From CAYYFX01 sp964571855 (GTDB lineage: Bacteria; ARS69): 64,000 nt of DNA. A program made the position numbers and the translations under genes. Below are positions 37,827 through 46,259 of the stretch, piece by piece. Under the pieces are notes generated by a model. It was given only the letters and a program-made list of their open reading frames with translations, was not told the origin of the DNA and did not search any database. The stretch lies in contig CAZNDO010000015.1 in assembly GCA_964571855.1 (NCBI GenBank), positions 38,798 to 102,797 of the forward strand, written 5' to 3'. The stretch's first letter is position 1. Every line of letters starts with the position of its first letter.

Positions 37827-39686
37827 TCAGCCTCCCGCCGTCTGCGCCTTCGCCCGGGCCGCCGCCCGGTCGTCCAGCTTCCGCAGGTACGGCTTCACGA
37901 AGAAGATGAGAACGAGCCCGAGCACGAGGATGCAGTATCCCACGAACGAGAGCTGCATGCCCGGGTCGCGGGCGACCGACAGGATGGTGACCTCTCCCTG
38001 GGGGGTCCGCTGGAAGCTGGCCTGGTAGAAGACGTACCCGGCGTACTTCAGCGGGTGGTTCATGTAGATCTTCTCCTGGAACGGCTCCCCGGCCTCGGGC
38101 TTCACGGTGACGTGGCTCTCGTAGGAGGCCGCCAGCGAGATGCCGGGGTAGGTCTCCTCGCGGAAATCGTCCAGGTGGATCTCGAAATCCAGCGGAATGG
38201 CGCGGGAATCGAACGCCACGTCCACCGGACCTTCCGGCGTGTCGAACCGGAACTTCTCGCCGTGGAACAGCCAGACCTCGTTCGGGTTCGTCTCCGCGCG
38301 CCGCCAGGTCCGGCCGATCCCGAGCGCGGCCAGCGGCGTGGGGCCGTTGCCGTGCGGCTCCACCAGGCGCACGAGCAGCACCGGGCGCATGAGGTCGTCC
38401 GACGCCTTCGTCACGGTGCGCCCCAGGACGCCCGCATCGGCCGCCTGCAGCAGCCGCAGGCGGATGGGGTCGTCCGCGGCGCCCACGGTGACCACCTCGT
38501 CGAGCGCCAGCGGCGCGCCGTCCGCCGGATCCCCCCAGCTCGTCCACACGGTCCACGCGCCGGGTCCGGAGTGGGCGACCAGCAGCTCGCGGCCGAAGCC
38601 GGACTCCTCGCCGGAGGGCTCCCAGCCGCCACCCGACACGAGCCACGTCTCGCCCTCCGGCGGATCCACGCGGAAGTCCGGGAACTTCGTGAACGCGAGG
38701 TGATTCTCCGCGTCCGACGGCGAGCCCACGACGCGGAACCGCACCGCGGGGTTGTCCAGGTTCGTCGACGCGTCCGAGGCGCCCTCCTGCGTGAGCACGA
38801 AGGAGCGGAAGATGCGCTCCACGTGCACCTTCACGCCGGGCCGCGAGGTGGCCAGCACGCCGCCGCCCGCCGGCACCGCGATGGCCTCGCTGCGGCCGTC
38901 CCGCCAGAAGACGCGCAGCGTGCCCGCGGTGCGCTCGCCGGAAGCTCCCGGCCGCGCCGCCGCGGTGCGCTCCGCCGCCCATCCGGCGCGGATGGTCTCC
39001 GCCTCCGCCGCGTCCGCCGCGCGGATGCGCAGCGTGCCATGCACGGCGGCCGCGAGCTCCGGGTCCCCCACGCGCAGCCACTCGGCGATGGGGTCGTGCC
39101 CGTGCATCCCGACCGCGAGGCGGACGGTGGGCGCGCCGTTCTCGGGGTCCGCGAGCAGCGTGTCCGTCACCGCGCCGGTGGGGAAGAACTTGTCCACGCG
39201 CAGCCGGTAGCGCATCCCGGGAACCGTGTAGAGATCCTCGTGGTCATGCTCCCAGGGCTTCAGGTCGTAGCGCGTGACGTGCTGCGCCGTCTGCCCGCCC
39301 GCCTGGACGATGAGGTCGTTCTCCGGCAGCGAGATGCGCGCGGTGGCCTCGCCCTCGGGAATGGGCATCGTCCCGTCGACGCCGCGGTACCGCGTGAGCA
39401 GGCCGCCCGCGACCACCACGAGGACGCCCACGTGCACGGTGAGGAAGCCGATGTGGCGGAACTTGTACGGGCGCCGCCGCAGCGTGTTCACGATGAGGTT
39501 CACGACGAAGAGGACGACCGCGACGTCGAACCACATCGAGCCGTAGATGAAGTGCTTCATGGCGGCCGTGCTCGTCGACGCCTCGAACTGCGTGGCGAAC
39601 ATCATGGTCACCATCAGGAAGATGATGAGCACGACCCCGAACTGGATGGACATCAGGAACGTCCAAAGACGTCGAAGCAGGATCAT
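37827..39686 (-). CDS. resB: Cytochrome c biogenesis protein ResB
   Basis: The 619-residue partner of CcsA has three N-terminal membrane helices (about 8-30, 55-70, 80-97). The long periplasmic domain ends with the ResB signature AGYVFYQASFQRTPQGEVTILSV, and a final helix (VGYCILVLGLVLIFFV) follows. It chaperones the apocytochrome or haem at the outer face. The ATG at 39686 fits the family N-terminus FLMSIQFGVVLIIFLMV. It is the first gene of the leftward run that continues to tatC. Confidence 0.92.
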   Translation of the reverse strand: MILLRRLWTFLMSIQFGVVLIIFLMVTMMFATQFEASTSTAAMKHFIYGSMWFDVAVVLFVVNLIVNTLRRRPYKFRHIGFLTVHVGVLVVVAGGLLTRYRGVDGTMPIPEGEATARISLPENDLIVQAGGQTAQHVTRYDLKPWEHDHEDLYTVPGMRYRLRVDKFFPTGAVTDTLLADPENGAPTVRLAVGMHGHDPIAEWLRVGDPELAAAVHGTLRIRAADAAEAETIRAGWAAERTAAARPGASGERTAGTLRVFWRDGRSEAIAVPAGGGVLATSRPGVKVHVERIFRSFVLTQEGASDASTNLDNPAVRFRVVGSPSDAENHLAFTKFPDFRVDPPEGETWLVSGGGWEPSGEESGFGRELLVAHSGPGAWTVWTSWGDPADGAPLALDEVVTVGAADDPIRLRLLQAADAGVLGRTVTKASDDLMRPVLLVRLVEPHGNGPTPLAALGIGRTWRRAETNPNEVWLFHGEKFRFDTPEGPVDVAFDSRAIPLDFEIHLDDFREETYPGISLAASYESHVTVKPEAGEPFQEKIYMNHPLKYAGYVFYQASFQRTPQGEVTILSVARDPGMQLSFVGYCILVLGLVLIFFVKPYLRKLDDRAAARAKAQTAGG

Positions 39687-39709
39687 GGCGCCCCGGGGAG
39701 CTCGGGAGC

Positions 39710-39738
39710 TTGTCCCGTATGCAGGTGACTTCTATACT
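39710..39738 (+). promoter_or_regulatory. Sigma-70-type promoter for the DUF1858-like gene
   Basis: TTGTCC (39710-39715), a 17-base spacer and TATACT (39733-39738) form a good -35/-10 pair on the plus strand. The hairpin CTGCCCGCTCGTTCGGGCAG (39737-39756) lies on the expected start site, and GACTGA/TCAGTC with a UCUUCG loop lies a little downstream, so the leader is structured or contains an operator. Confidence 0.55.
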
Positions 39739-39895
39739 GCCCGCTCGTTCGGGCAGGCATTCCGGACCGTCGGACTGATCTTCGTCAGTCTTCTCGTTCC
39801 GCAATATAGCGGCCGCGCGCACCCCCGCCAAGGGCGACCCGACCGGGACGCACCGGCCGCCGGATGACCGAACCCCTTATCGGAGACAAGGTTGC

Positions 39896-40390
39896 ATGGG
39901 GCTTCACGGCTGGTCCTTGCTCCTTCTGGGGGCGGTTGCGGTCCTGGCGCTCCTGATTCGCCGCCTCGCCCGGGTGTCCGCGGAGATCCGGGAGGCGGAG
40001 GCGCGCCTCGCCCGGCGGTTCTACCTCCTCCAGGGCCGGGTGACCGAACTGGACGCCACGGTCCGGGAATTGGAGTTCGAGCGGAGGCGCCTGCGCGGGG
40101 AGATCCGCTTCGAGGCGTCCACGCGCCTGGGCGAGGCGTTCGCGGTGCACCCGCGCGTCCGGGAGATCCTCGGCGCCTTCGGGATCTCGGGCTCGGGCTG
40201 CTCGGGCGGGGCGCTGGACGAATCGCGCACGATCGGCGAGGCGTGCGCGGCCGCGTCGATCGACGTGCGCAACGTGCTGGACTCCCTCTCCCGCTTCCTG
40301 TCGGATCCCGCCGGCCGCGTGGACGCCGGCGCCGCTTCGGCCCGCATCTACCGGATCCAGCCCCGCCCCGGCGTGACGAAGCCGAACTGA
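39896..40390 (+). CDS. Membrane-anchored coiled-coil protein with DUF1858-like domain
   Basis: This 164-residue protein has one N-terminal membrane helix (WSLLLLGAVAVLALLIRRL) and a charged coiled coil (about 25-75). The C-terminal segment reads HPRVREILGAFGISGSGC, then TIGEACAAASIDVRNVLDSL. That is the spacing of the DUF1858 domain, whose conserved Cys may bind a metal or a redox partner. It begins at ATG 39896 with GGAG upstream. It is convergent with the LON-domain gene, 13 bases away. The family match is by pattern only. Confidence 0.6.
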   Translation: MGLHGWSLLLLGAVAVLALLIRRLARVSAEIREAEARLARRFYLLQGRVTELDATVRELEFERRRLRGEIRFEASTRLGEAFAVHPRVREILGAFGISGSGCSGGALDESRTIGEACAAASIDVRNVLDSLSRFLSDPAGRVDAGAASARIYRIQPRPGVTKPN

Positions 40391-40403
40391 GGTCTCGCGG
40401 GCG

Positions 40404-41099
40404 TCAGTTGTGCTTGGGGTCGTCCGGGGTCAGGTCGGCGTACCGGACGATGCACCGCGACTTGCGGCCCCGTTCCGTCGCCACGCCGCGCAGCATGTCG
40501 CGCAGGCGGTCCCAGCGGTCGAGGCTGCCGTCGCAGCCGAGCCACTCGATCTTCCGCTCCATCTTCACCGGGAACGTGGAGGCGAGCGTGTGCAGGAGCT
40601 CCATGCCGCCGTCCGCTTCCGGGCGCACCACGAGGCGCGTCTCCAACGCCTTCACCGCGCCCGGGCACGCCTGCTCGAGGAGGTCGCGCAGCTCGGCGAG
40701 CCGCTCGGGCTGCCCCGGCGCCTCCGCGAAGTCGCGCTCCACCGGTTGCGGCTCCACGCGCGCCACCCGGTACGGGGCGTCCTGCACGAACTCCGCGATC
40801 CGCACGACCCGCTCGCCGCGGAGCACGATGTCCGACGTGTCGTCGTCCAGGCGCTGGTGCCGCACGATGCGGCCCGCGCAACCCCACGGGTGCACCGGCG
40901 GGCAGCCGTAGTAGTCCGCTTCGTACCCGGGCTGGAGAACGGCCATGACGACGCGGCCGTCGGCGGCCAGCGCGTCCCGGAGCAGCGCCCGGTAGCGCGG
41001 CTCGAAGATGTGCAGCGGAAGGTGGGCGTCCGGGAACAGGACGACCTGCGGCAACGGGAACACGCCGAGCCGCTCCGGGAACGCTGCCGGTTCGTTCAC
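40404..41099 (-). CDS. Stand-alone LON substrate-binding-domain protein
   Basis: This 231-residue protein is the N-terminal (LAN) domain of Lon protease without ATPase or protease parts. Signatures are LGVFPLPQVVLFPDAHLPLH, IFEPRYRALLRDAL, GCAGRIV and GERVVRIAEF. Such proteins may bind protein substrates or act in regulation. The start is GTG at 41099 with GGAGG eight bases upstream. Confidence 0.85.
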   Translation of the reverse strand: MNEPAAFPERLGVFPLPQVVLFPDAHLPLHIFEPRYRALLRDALAADGRVVMAVLQPGYEADYYGCPPVHPWGCAGRIVRHQRLDDDTSDIVLRGERVVRIAEFVQDAPYRVARVEPQPVERDFAEAPGQPERLAELRDLLEQACPGAVKALETRLVVRPEADGGMELLHTLASTFPVKMERKIEWLGCDGSLDRWDRLRDMLRGVATERGRKSRCIVRYADLTPDDPKHN

Positions 41100-41219
41100 A
41101 GGGGCATCCTCCGGGACCAAGCTAACCGCGGGGTCGATCCCGGACCACCGGGGGGGCCGGCCGGGCCTGCGCGTTCGTCCCCGGAGGGGCCGGGGCCCGC
41201 CGTGGTACCGTCCGCGGCC

Positions 41220-42350
41220 ATGGATGCGGAGGGACTGCGCGGGCGGATCGAGGCGGAGGCGACGCGGCTCGGGTTCGCCCGCGTCGGCTTCGCCCCTGCG
41301 GGCGTGTGCCGGGACCGGGGCCGCCTGGCGGACTGGCTGGCCGCCGGCCGCCACGGCGAGATGGCCTGGATGGCCCGGGACACGGACCGGCGGACCGACG
41401 CCGCGCGCCTTCTCCCCGGGGCGCGCACGGTGATCGCGTTGCTGACCGCGTACGCCACCGAGCCCCCGGAGGAGGCCCGGCCCTGGATCGGCCGCGTCTC
41501 GCGGTACGCGTGGGGTGCCGACTACCACGCGGTCGTCCTGCGCCGCACGCGCCGGCTCGCGCGCTTCGTGCGCGCGCAGGCGCCGGGCGCGAAGGTGGTG
41601 ACCGCCGTGGACTCGCGCCCCGTGCTGGAGAAGGAGTGGGCGGAGCGCGCGGGCCTGGGCTGGATCGGCAAGCACACGAACCTCATCACGCAGGACGCCG
41701 GCTCCTGGTTCTTCGTCTCGGAGATGGTCACGGACCTCGCCCTGCCCGCGCGGGACGCCGCGCCGCGGGAGCGCTGCGGCCGCTGCACGGACTGCCTGGA
41801 CGCCTGCCCCACCGGGGCGATCGTGGCGCCGTTCACGGTGGATGCCCGCCGCTGCATCTCCTACCTCACGATCGAACTCGACGGGCCGATCGACCGCGAG
41901 CTCCGGCCGCTCGTGGGCGAGTGGATCTTCGGCTGCGACGTCTGCCAGGACGTCTGTCCCTGGAACCGGTTCGCGGTCGCCACCGGGGAGCCGCGCTTCC
42001 GGTTCGATGCGGCGCGCTTCGGTGCGGGCCTGGAGTCCCTTCTCGAGCTCGACGCCGACGGCTTCGCGCGCCGCTTCCACGGGAGCGCGATCCGGCGCGC
42101 CGGACGCGACGGCCTCGTGAGGAACGTGTGCGTGGCCCTCGGCAACCGGCGCGACGTTGCGAGCGTTCCCGCCCTGGCGCGCGCGCTGCGCGCGGACCCG
42201 TCGGGCCTCGTGCGCGGGCACGCGGCGTGGGCGCTGGGGCGCATCGGCGGCGCCGCGGCGCGCGCGGCGCTGGCCGCGGCGCGGGAGTCCGAGCGCGACC
42301 CGTTCGCGGCGGACGAGATCGAGGCGGCGATGGCCGGGGACGCCGCCTGA
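41220..42350 (+). CDS. queG: Epoxyqueuosine reductase
   Basis: This 376-residue cobalamin and iron-sulfur enzyme converts epoxyqueuosine to queuosine in tRNA. Two ferredoxin-type clusters are seen in CGRCTDCLDACPTGAI and CDVCQDVCPWN, with RGWI-type GLGWIGKHTNLI and ADYHAVV in the cobalamin domain. The C-terminal third contains HEAT-like repeats (VPALARALRADPSGLVRGHA, AWALGRIGG). The start is ATG at 41220. With nrdJ next door, this is a second cobalamin-dependent enzyme in the window. Confidence 0.93.
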   Translation: MDAEGLRGRIEAEATRLGFARVGFAPAGVCRDRGRLADWLAAGRHGEMAWMARDTDRRTDAARLLPGARTVIALLTAYATEPPEEARPWIGRVSRYAWGADYHAVVLRRTRRLARFVRAQAPGAKVVTAVDSRPVLEKEWAERAGLGWIGKHTNLITQDAGSWFFVSEMVTDLALPARDAAPRERCGRCTDCLDACPTGAIVAPFTVDARRCISYLTIELDGPIDRELRPLVGEWIFGCDVCQDVCPWNRFAVATGEPRFRFDAARFGAGLESLLELDADGFARRFHGSAIRRAGRDGLVRNVCVALGNRRDVASVPALARALRADPSGLVRGHAAWALGRIGGAAARAALAAARESERDPFAADEIEAAMAGDAA

Positions 42351-42367
42351 CCGGGCGCGCAACGAAC

Positions 42368-42395
42368 CGGGGCGGGACCTCGCGGCCCCGCCCCG
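42368..42395. terminator. Stem-loop between convergent queG and nrdJ
   Basis: CGGGGCGGG at 42368-42376 pairs with CCCGCCCCG at 42387-42395 around a 10-base loop. It lies between convergent genes. No T-tract follows on either strand, so it may be a bidirectional block or a 3' end-protecting hairpin. Confidence 0.5.
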
Positions 42396-42434
42396 TGGCG
42401 TCGTCCGGTGTCCCCGGGGATTCGCGAGAGATCC

Positions 42435-45400
42435 CTAGGAGCAACCCATGGACTGGCCGCAGTTGATGCACTTGTAGCAGGCGCCGTTGCGCACGGTCAG
42501 GTGCCCGCACATGTCGCAGAACGGCGCGTCCTTGCTGACCAGCGTGAGCTGCTCCGTCACGCCCGCCGCGGGTGCCACCCGCTGGGCGGACCCGTTGCCG
42601 TTCCCGTGCCCGTTCCCGTTCCCGGCGGGCCCGCCGGTGGGACGGCGTTCCTCCGCATGCGCGGCGGGAACCGCGGCCGGGGCCGGTCCCGTCGCCGCAG
42701 CCGTCCCCCCGTCCTCCTCGACGGCCACGGGCGGCACCTGCACGAGATCGTGGCGGCCCAGGTACTCCATGGCCAGCACGCGGAACACGTAGTCGATCAC
42801 CGACGTGGAGAAGCGCACGTTCGGGTGGTCCGTGTGCCCGTGCGGCTCGAAGCGCGTGAACGTGAACACGTCCACGAACTCCTCCAGCGGCACGCCGTAC
42901 TGCAGCCCGAGGCTGACCGCGATGGCGAAGCAGTTCATCATGCTCCGGAAGGCCGCGCCCTCCTTGTGCATGTCGATGAAGATCTCGCCGAGCCGGCCGT
43001 CGTCGTACTCGCCGGTGCGCAGGTACACCTTGTGCCCGCCGACGCGCGCCTCCTGCGTGAAGCCGTCCCGCTTCTTCGGCAGGCGCACGCGCACCGCCTC
43101 GCCCGGGACGGCCGGCTTCAGCTCCGCGTCCTTCGCCGCGGCGGCGTCCTTCGCCTTCGCGTCCCCGCCCGTGCTGAGCGGCTGGCTCGCCTTGCACCCG
43201 TCGCGGTAGATGGCGATGGCCTTCAGGCCGAGCTTCCAGCCGTGCCAGTACAGGTCCCGCACGTCCTCCACCGACGCGTCGTTCGGGAGGTTCACGGTCT
43301 TCGAGATGGCGCCGGAGATGAACGGCTGCGCCGCCGCCATCATCTCCAGGTGCGCGCGCGGCGCGATGAAGCGCCGGCCCTTGCGGCCGCAGCGGTTCGC
43401 GCAATCGAACACGGGCAGGTGCTCCGCCCGCAGGTGCGGCGCGCCCTCCACGGTCATCCGCCCGCACACGGTGTCCGTGGCGGCCTCGATCACCGACGCC
43501 GAGAAGCCCAGCTCGCGGAGCAGGCTGAACCCGGGCGCCGACCACCGCTCCTTCGGGATGCTGAGACGGGTCATGGCGTCCTCGCCCAGCACGCGCGGGT
43601 GGATGGTGCCCTCCAGGTCGAACGCGCCGGGCAGGGCGTCCTCGATGCGGCGGATGTCCGTGCCCGACAGCCCCTTCTCCAGCAGGATGTCCGGGTTGAT
43701 GCCGAGCCCGCCCTCGAGCGTCATGGTGCCGCGGATGTAGCGGTCGATGTCCGCGATCCGATCGTCGTCGTACCCGAGCGTGCGCAGGGCGCGCGACACG
43801 GACCCGTTCACGATCTTGAAGTAGCCGCCGCCCGCCAGCTTCTTGAACTTCACGAGGGCGAAGTCCGGCTCGATCCCCGTGGTGTCGCAGTCCATCAGGA
43901 GCCCGATGGTCCCGGTGGGCGCGAGCACCGACGCCTGCGCGTTGCGGTAGCCGAACCGGTCGCCGAACTCCACCGCCAGGTCCCAGTCCTCGCGCGCGGC
44001 GGCGACCAGCTCCGCCGGCGCGCCGGGCGCGATGTGGCCCACCGCGTCCCGGTGCATGCGCATGACCTGCCCCATCGACGCGGCGTTCGGCCCGTACCCG
44101 GGGAAGGGACCCTTGCGCGACGCGATCTCCGCGGAGACGCGGTACGCGTGCCCCGTGAGGATGCCGGTGAGGGCGCCGCACACGGAGCGGCCCTGGTCGC
44201 TGTCGTACGGGACGCCCAGGATCATGAGCAGGGAGCCGAGGTTCGCGTAGCCCAGCCCCAGCGGCCGGTAGTCGTGCGAGTTCCGCGCGATACGCTCCGT
44301 GGGGTAGCTGGAGAGATCCACCAGGATCTCCTGCGCGGTGGTGAACACGCGCACCGCGTGGCGGAAGCCCTCCACGTCGAACGTCCCGTCGCCGCGCAGG
44401 AACTTCACCAGGTTGAGGCTGGCGAGGTTGCACGCGGAGTCGTCCAGGAACATGTACTCGCTGCAGGGATTCGAGGCGTTGATGCGGCCGGTGGCCTTGC
44501 AGGTGTGCCAGCGGTTGATCGTGGTGTCGAACTGCACGCCGGGGTCCGCGCACTTCCACGCGCTGTAGCAGATCTTGTCCATGAGGTCCCGCGCGCGGTA
44601 CGTGCCGGCGATCTGGCCGTCCGTGCGGCGGATCGTGCTCCACTCCCCGTCCTTGGCCACGGCGTCCAGGAACGCGTCCGTGACGCGCACGGAGTTGTTC
44701 GAGTTCTGGCCGGAGACGGTGCGGTACGCCTCGCCGTTGAAGTCCGAGTCGAAGCCGGTCTCGATGAGCGCGTGCGCCTTGTTCTCCTCCCGGACCTTCC
44801 ACTCGATGAACGTCTGGATCTCCGGGTGGTCCATGTCCAGGCAGACCATTTTCGCGGCGCGGCGCGTGGTGCCGCCGGACTTCGTGGCGCCGGCGGCGCG
44901 GTCGAAGACCTCGAGGAAGCTCATGAGCCCGGAGCTGGTGCCGCCGCCGGACAGGTTCTCCATGCAGCCGCGCAGCGCGGAGAAGTTCGTGCCGGTGCCG
45001 GACCCGTACTTGAACAGGCGGGCCTCGTTCTTCACCAGCTGGAAGATGGACATCAGGTCGTCCTCGACCGACTGGATGAAGCACGCGCTGCACTGCGGCC
45101 GGCTGTAGGCGTCCGCCGTCTCCACGAAGGAGTCCGTGCCCGGATCCCACGCGTAGTTCCCGCCCGAGCCGCCGATGCGGTACGCGTGGTACAGGCCGCA
45201 GTTGAACCAGACGGGCGAGTTGAACGCGCCGCGCTGCGTGACGAGCAGCGCGGTCAGCTCCGCCTCGAAGGTCTCCGCCTCCTCGCGGTCGTCGAAGTAG
45301 CCGCCGAAGTCCTCGCCCGCGGCGCGGATGGTGGAGGCGACGCGACGCACGAGCTCCTTCACGGAGCGCTCGCGTCCCGTGCCCGGCACGCCCGCCTTGC

Positions 45401-45701
45401 GCAGGTACTTCGAGGCCACGATGTCCGTGGCCAGCTGCGACCAGTCCGCCGGGACCTCGACGTCGTCCATGCGGAAGACGACCGACCCGTCGGGGTTCGT
45501 GATCACCGAGCGGCGGCGCTCGAAGTCGATCTCCTCCAGCGGGTCGATGCCGACCCGGGAGAACCGCCGCTGCAGGGAAGTGGGTGCGGGGAACCGGGAC
45601 CCGGTATCCGCGCTGCCCCGCCCGTTCCGCCCATCCTCCGCGCGAGTCCCGGCCCCGCGACCCTCGACGGCCGTCTTCCCCAAGACCTCGGCACCGCTCA
45701 T
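42435..45701 (-). CDS. nrdJ: Adenosylcobalamin-dependent ribonucleoside-diphosphate reductase (class II)
   Basis: This 1088-residue class II reductase reduces ribonucleotides using adenosylcobalamin. Visible features are WFNCGLYHAYRIGGSGGN, the active-site Cys regions QCSACFIQ and NPCSEYMFLDD, a loop SVLAPTGTIGLLMDCDTTG, and a C-terminal zinc-ribbon tail (CDMCGHL, CYKCINCGQSMGC) with redox Cys. The Gly/Asn/His linker GNGNGHGNGNG is low complexity. I chose ATG 45701, eight bases after GGGAGG; GTG 45740 and ATG 45707 are alternatives. It is probably repressed by NrdR. Confidence 0.95.
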   Translation of the reverse strand: MSGAEVLGKTAVEGRGAGTRAEDGRNGRGSADTGSRFPAPTSLQRRFSRVGIDPLEEIDFERRRSVITNPDGSVVFRMDDVEVPADWSQLATDIVASKYLRKAGVPGTGRERSVKELVRRVASTIRAAGEDFGGYFDDREEAETFEAELTALLVTQRGAFNSPVWFNCGLYHAYRIGGSGGNYAWDPGTDSFVETADAYSRPQCSACFIQSVEDDLMSIFQLVKNEARLFKYGSGTGTNFSALRGCMENLSGGGTSSGLMSFLEVFDRAAGATKSGGTTRRAAKMVCLDMDHPEIQTFIEWKVREENKAHALIETGFDSDFNGEAYRTVSGQNSNNSVRVTDAFLDAVAKDGEWSTIRRTDGQIAGTYRARDLMDKICYSAWKCADPGVQFDTTINRWHTCKATGRINASNPCSEYMFLDDSACNLASLNLVKFLRGDGTFDVEGFRHAVRVFTTAQEILVDLSSYPTERIARNSHDYRPLGLGYANLGSLLMILGVPYDSDQGRSVCGALTGILTGHAYRVSAEIASRKGPFPGYGPNAASMGQVMRMHRDAVGHIAPGAPAELVAAAREDWDLAVEFGDRFGYRNAQASVLAPTGTIGLLMDCDTTGIEPDFALVKFKKLAGGGYFKIVNGSVSRALRTLGYDDDRIADIDRYIRGTMTLEGGLGINPDILLEKGLSGTDIRRIEDALPGAFDLEGTIHPRVLGEDAMTRLSIPKERWSAPGFSLLRELGFSASVIEAATDTVCGRMTVEGAPHLRAEHLPVFDCANRCGRKGRRFIAPRAHLEMMAAAQPFISGAISKTVNLPNDASVEDVRDLYWHGWKLGLKAIAIYRDGCKASQPLSTGGDAKAKDAAAAKDAELKPAVPGEAVRVRLPKKRDGFTQEARVGGHKVYLRTGEYDDGRLGEIFIDMHKEGAAFRSMMNCFAIAVSLGLQYGVPLEEFVDVFTFTRFEPHGHTDHPNVRFSTSVIDYVFRVLAMEYLGRHDLVQVPPVAVEEDGGTAAATGPAPAAVPAAHAEERRPTGGPAGNGNGHGNGNGSAQRVAPAAGVTEQLTLVSKDAPFCDMCGHLTVRNGACYKCINCGQSMGCS

Positions 45702-45966
45702 CCTCATCCCCTCCCTCGGGTACTCGGTTCGGACCTGCACGACAGAGCACCTTTCGAGAGCCGTCGACGCGTCGGGACCCTGGCGCTGGCGGTTTCCGGA
45801 AGGACTCTTCTGGCCTCTCCGACCTAGCTGGCAGATAGTTCAGCCACTGGGCCGGACACGAGATCGAACCATCAAGATCCGGTCAGGTGCCCGCGAAGGA
45901 CGGGAGAAGCCTGGGAACCGGATGCACCGGGCGGGGAACTGCCCCTGACACCAGATCTTGTGGCAG
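45702..45966 (-). promoter_or_regulatory. Long structured 5' leader of nrdJ
   Basis: Between the predicted transcription start (about 45966) and the nrdJ start lie some 265 bases with many stems on the minus strand: an outer CAAGATC/GATCTTG pair, GTCAGG/CCTGAC, hairpins GGGG-CAGTT-CCCC, CCGG-TGCAT-CCGG and CCCG-TCCTTCG-CGGG, then TGGC-TGAACTATC-TGCCA. A regulatory RNA is plausible, and a cobalamin riboswitch would make sense for this enzyme. The conserved AdoCbl-riboswitch boxes, however, are not in the right order on this strand. Confidence 0.45.
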
Positions 45967-45993
45967 GGCGCACCCTAGTCTCAGCATCTTGCG
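45949..45993 (-). promoter_or_regulatory. Putative paired NrdR boxes
   Basis: CACCAGATCTTGTG (45949-45962) fits the NrdR-box core CACWANATNTWGTG with one mismatch. CTCAGCATCTTGCG (45980-45993) fits with three. Their centres are 31 bases apart, the three-turn spacing typical of NrdR box pairs. One overlaps the transcription start and the other lies between the -35 and -10 of the nrdJ promoter. nrdR itself is in this window. Confidence 0.6.
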
Positions 45994-46000
45994 GAGTCAA
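45972..46000 (-). promoter_or_regulatory. Sigma-70-type promoter of nrdJ
   Basis: On the minus strand TTGACT (45995-46000) and TAGGGT (45972-45977) are separated by 17 bases, so transcription should begin near 45966. The spacer holds the weaker NrdR box. Confidence 0.65.
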
Positions 46001-46259
46001 GAAAAATCGCGGACGCCGCAAGTCCCCGTCAACAGGCAACTTGGCGCACTCCGGAGCCCGATTCCAGGGCGAATTCCACGGGAAGCCGGCCGTTTCGAAT
46101 CCCGGACCGGGATGGAGCGCTTGGCTATATCCTGCGGCCCACCGTGACCTGCCGGACGCCCCCGGGTTCCGGGGCGGGTCGCTTGCGCGTCCCGAAGGCC
46201 TCTGGCAGACTCCGCGCCCTTCCCGTTTCGCGATCCGCCCGACGGCGGTCCCGAGCCCC
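46001..46259. other. Upstream region of ubiE
   Basis: No credible gene occurs in these 259 bases. A possible plus-strand -10 (TATATC at 46126-46131) lacks a matching -35. The region should contain the ubiE promoter; frames running through it are continuations of the ubiE frame without a family-like sequence. Confidence 0.4.

Noticed and set aside
45855..45885. tRNA T-loop-like GGTTCGATC on the minus strand
   Set aside because: The flanking bases do not form the T stem, and no D or anticodon arm or acceptor stem fits.
45841..45960. Cobalamin riboswitch (GGTGCC, GGGAA and GCCACTG strings)
   Set aside because: They lie on the plus strand, opposite to nrdJ, and in the wrong order (GCCACTG before GGTGCC), and the GGTG-A-TCC box is missing.
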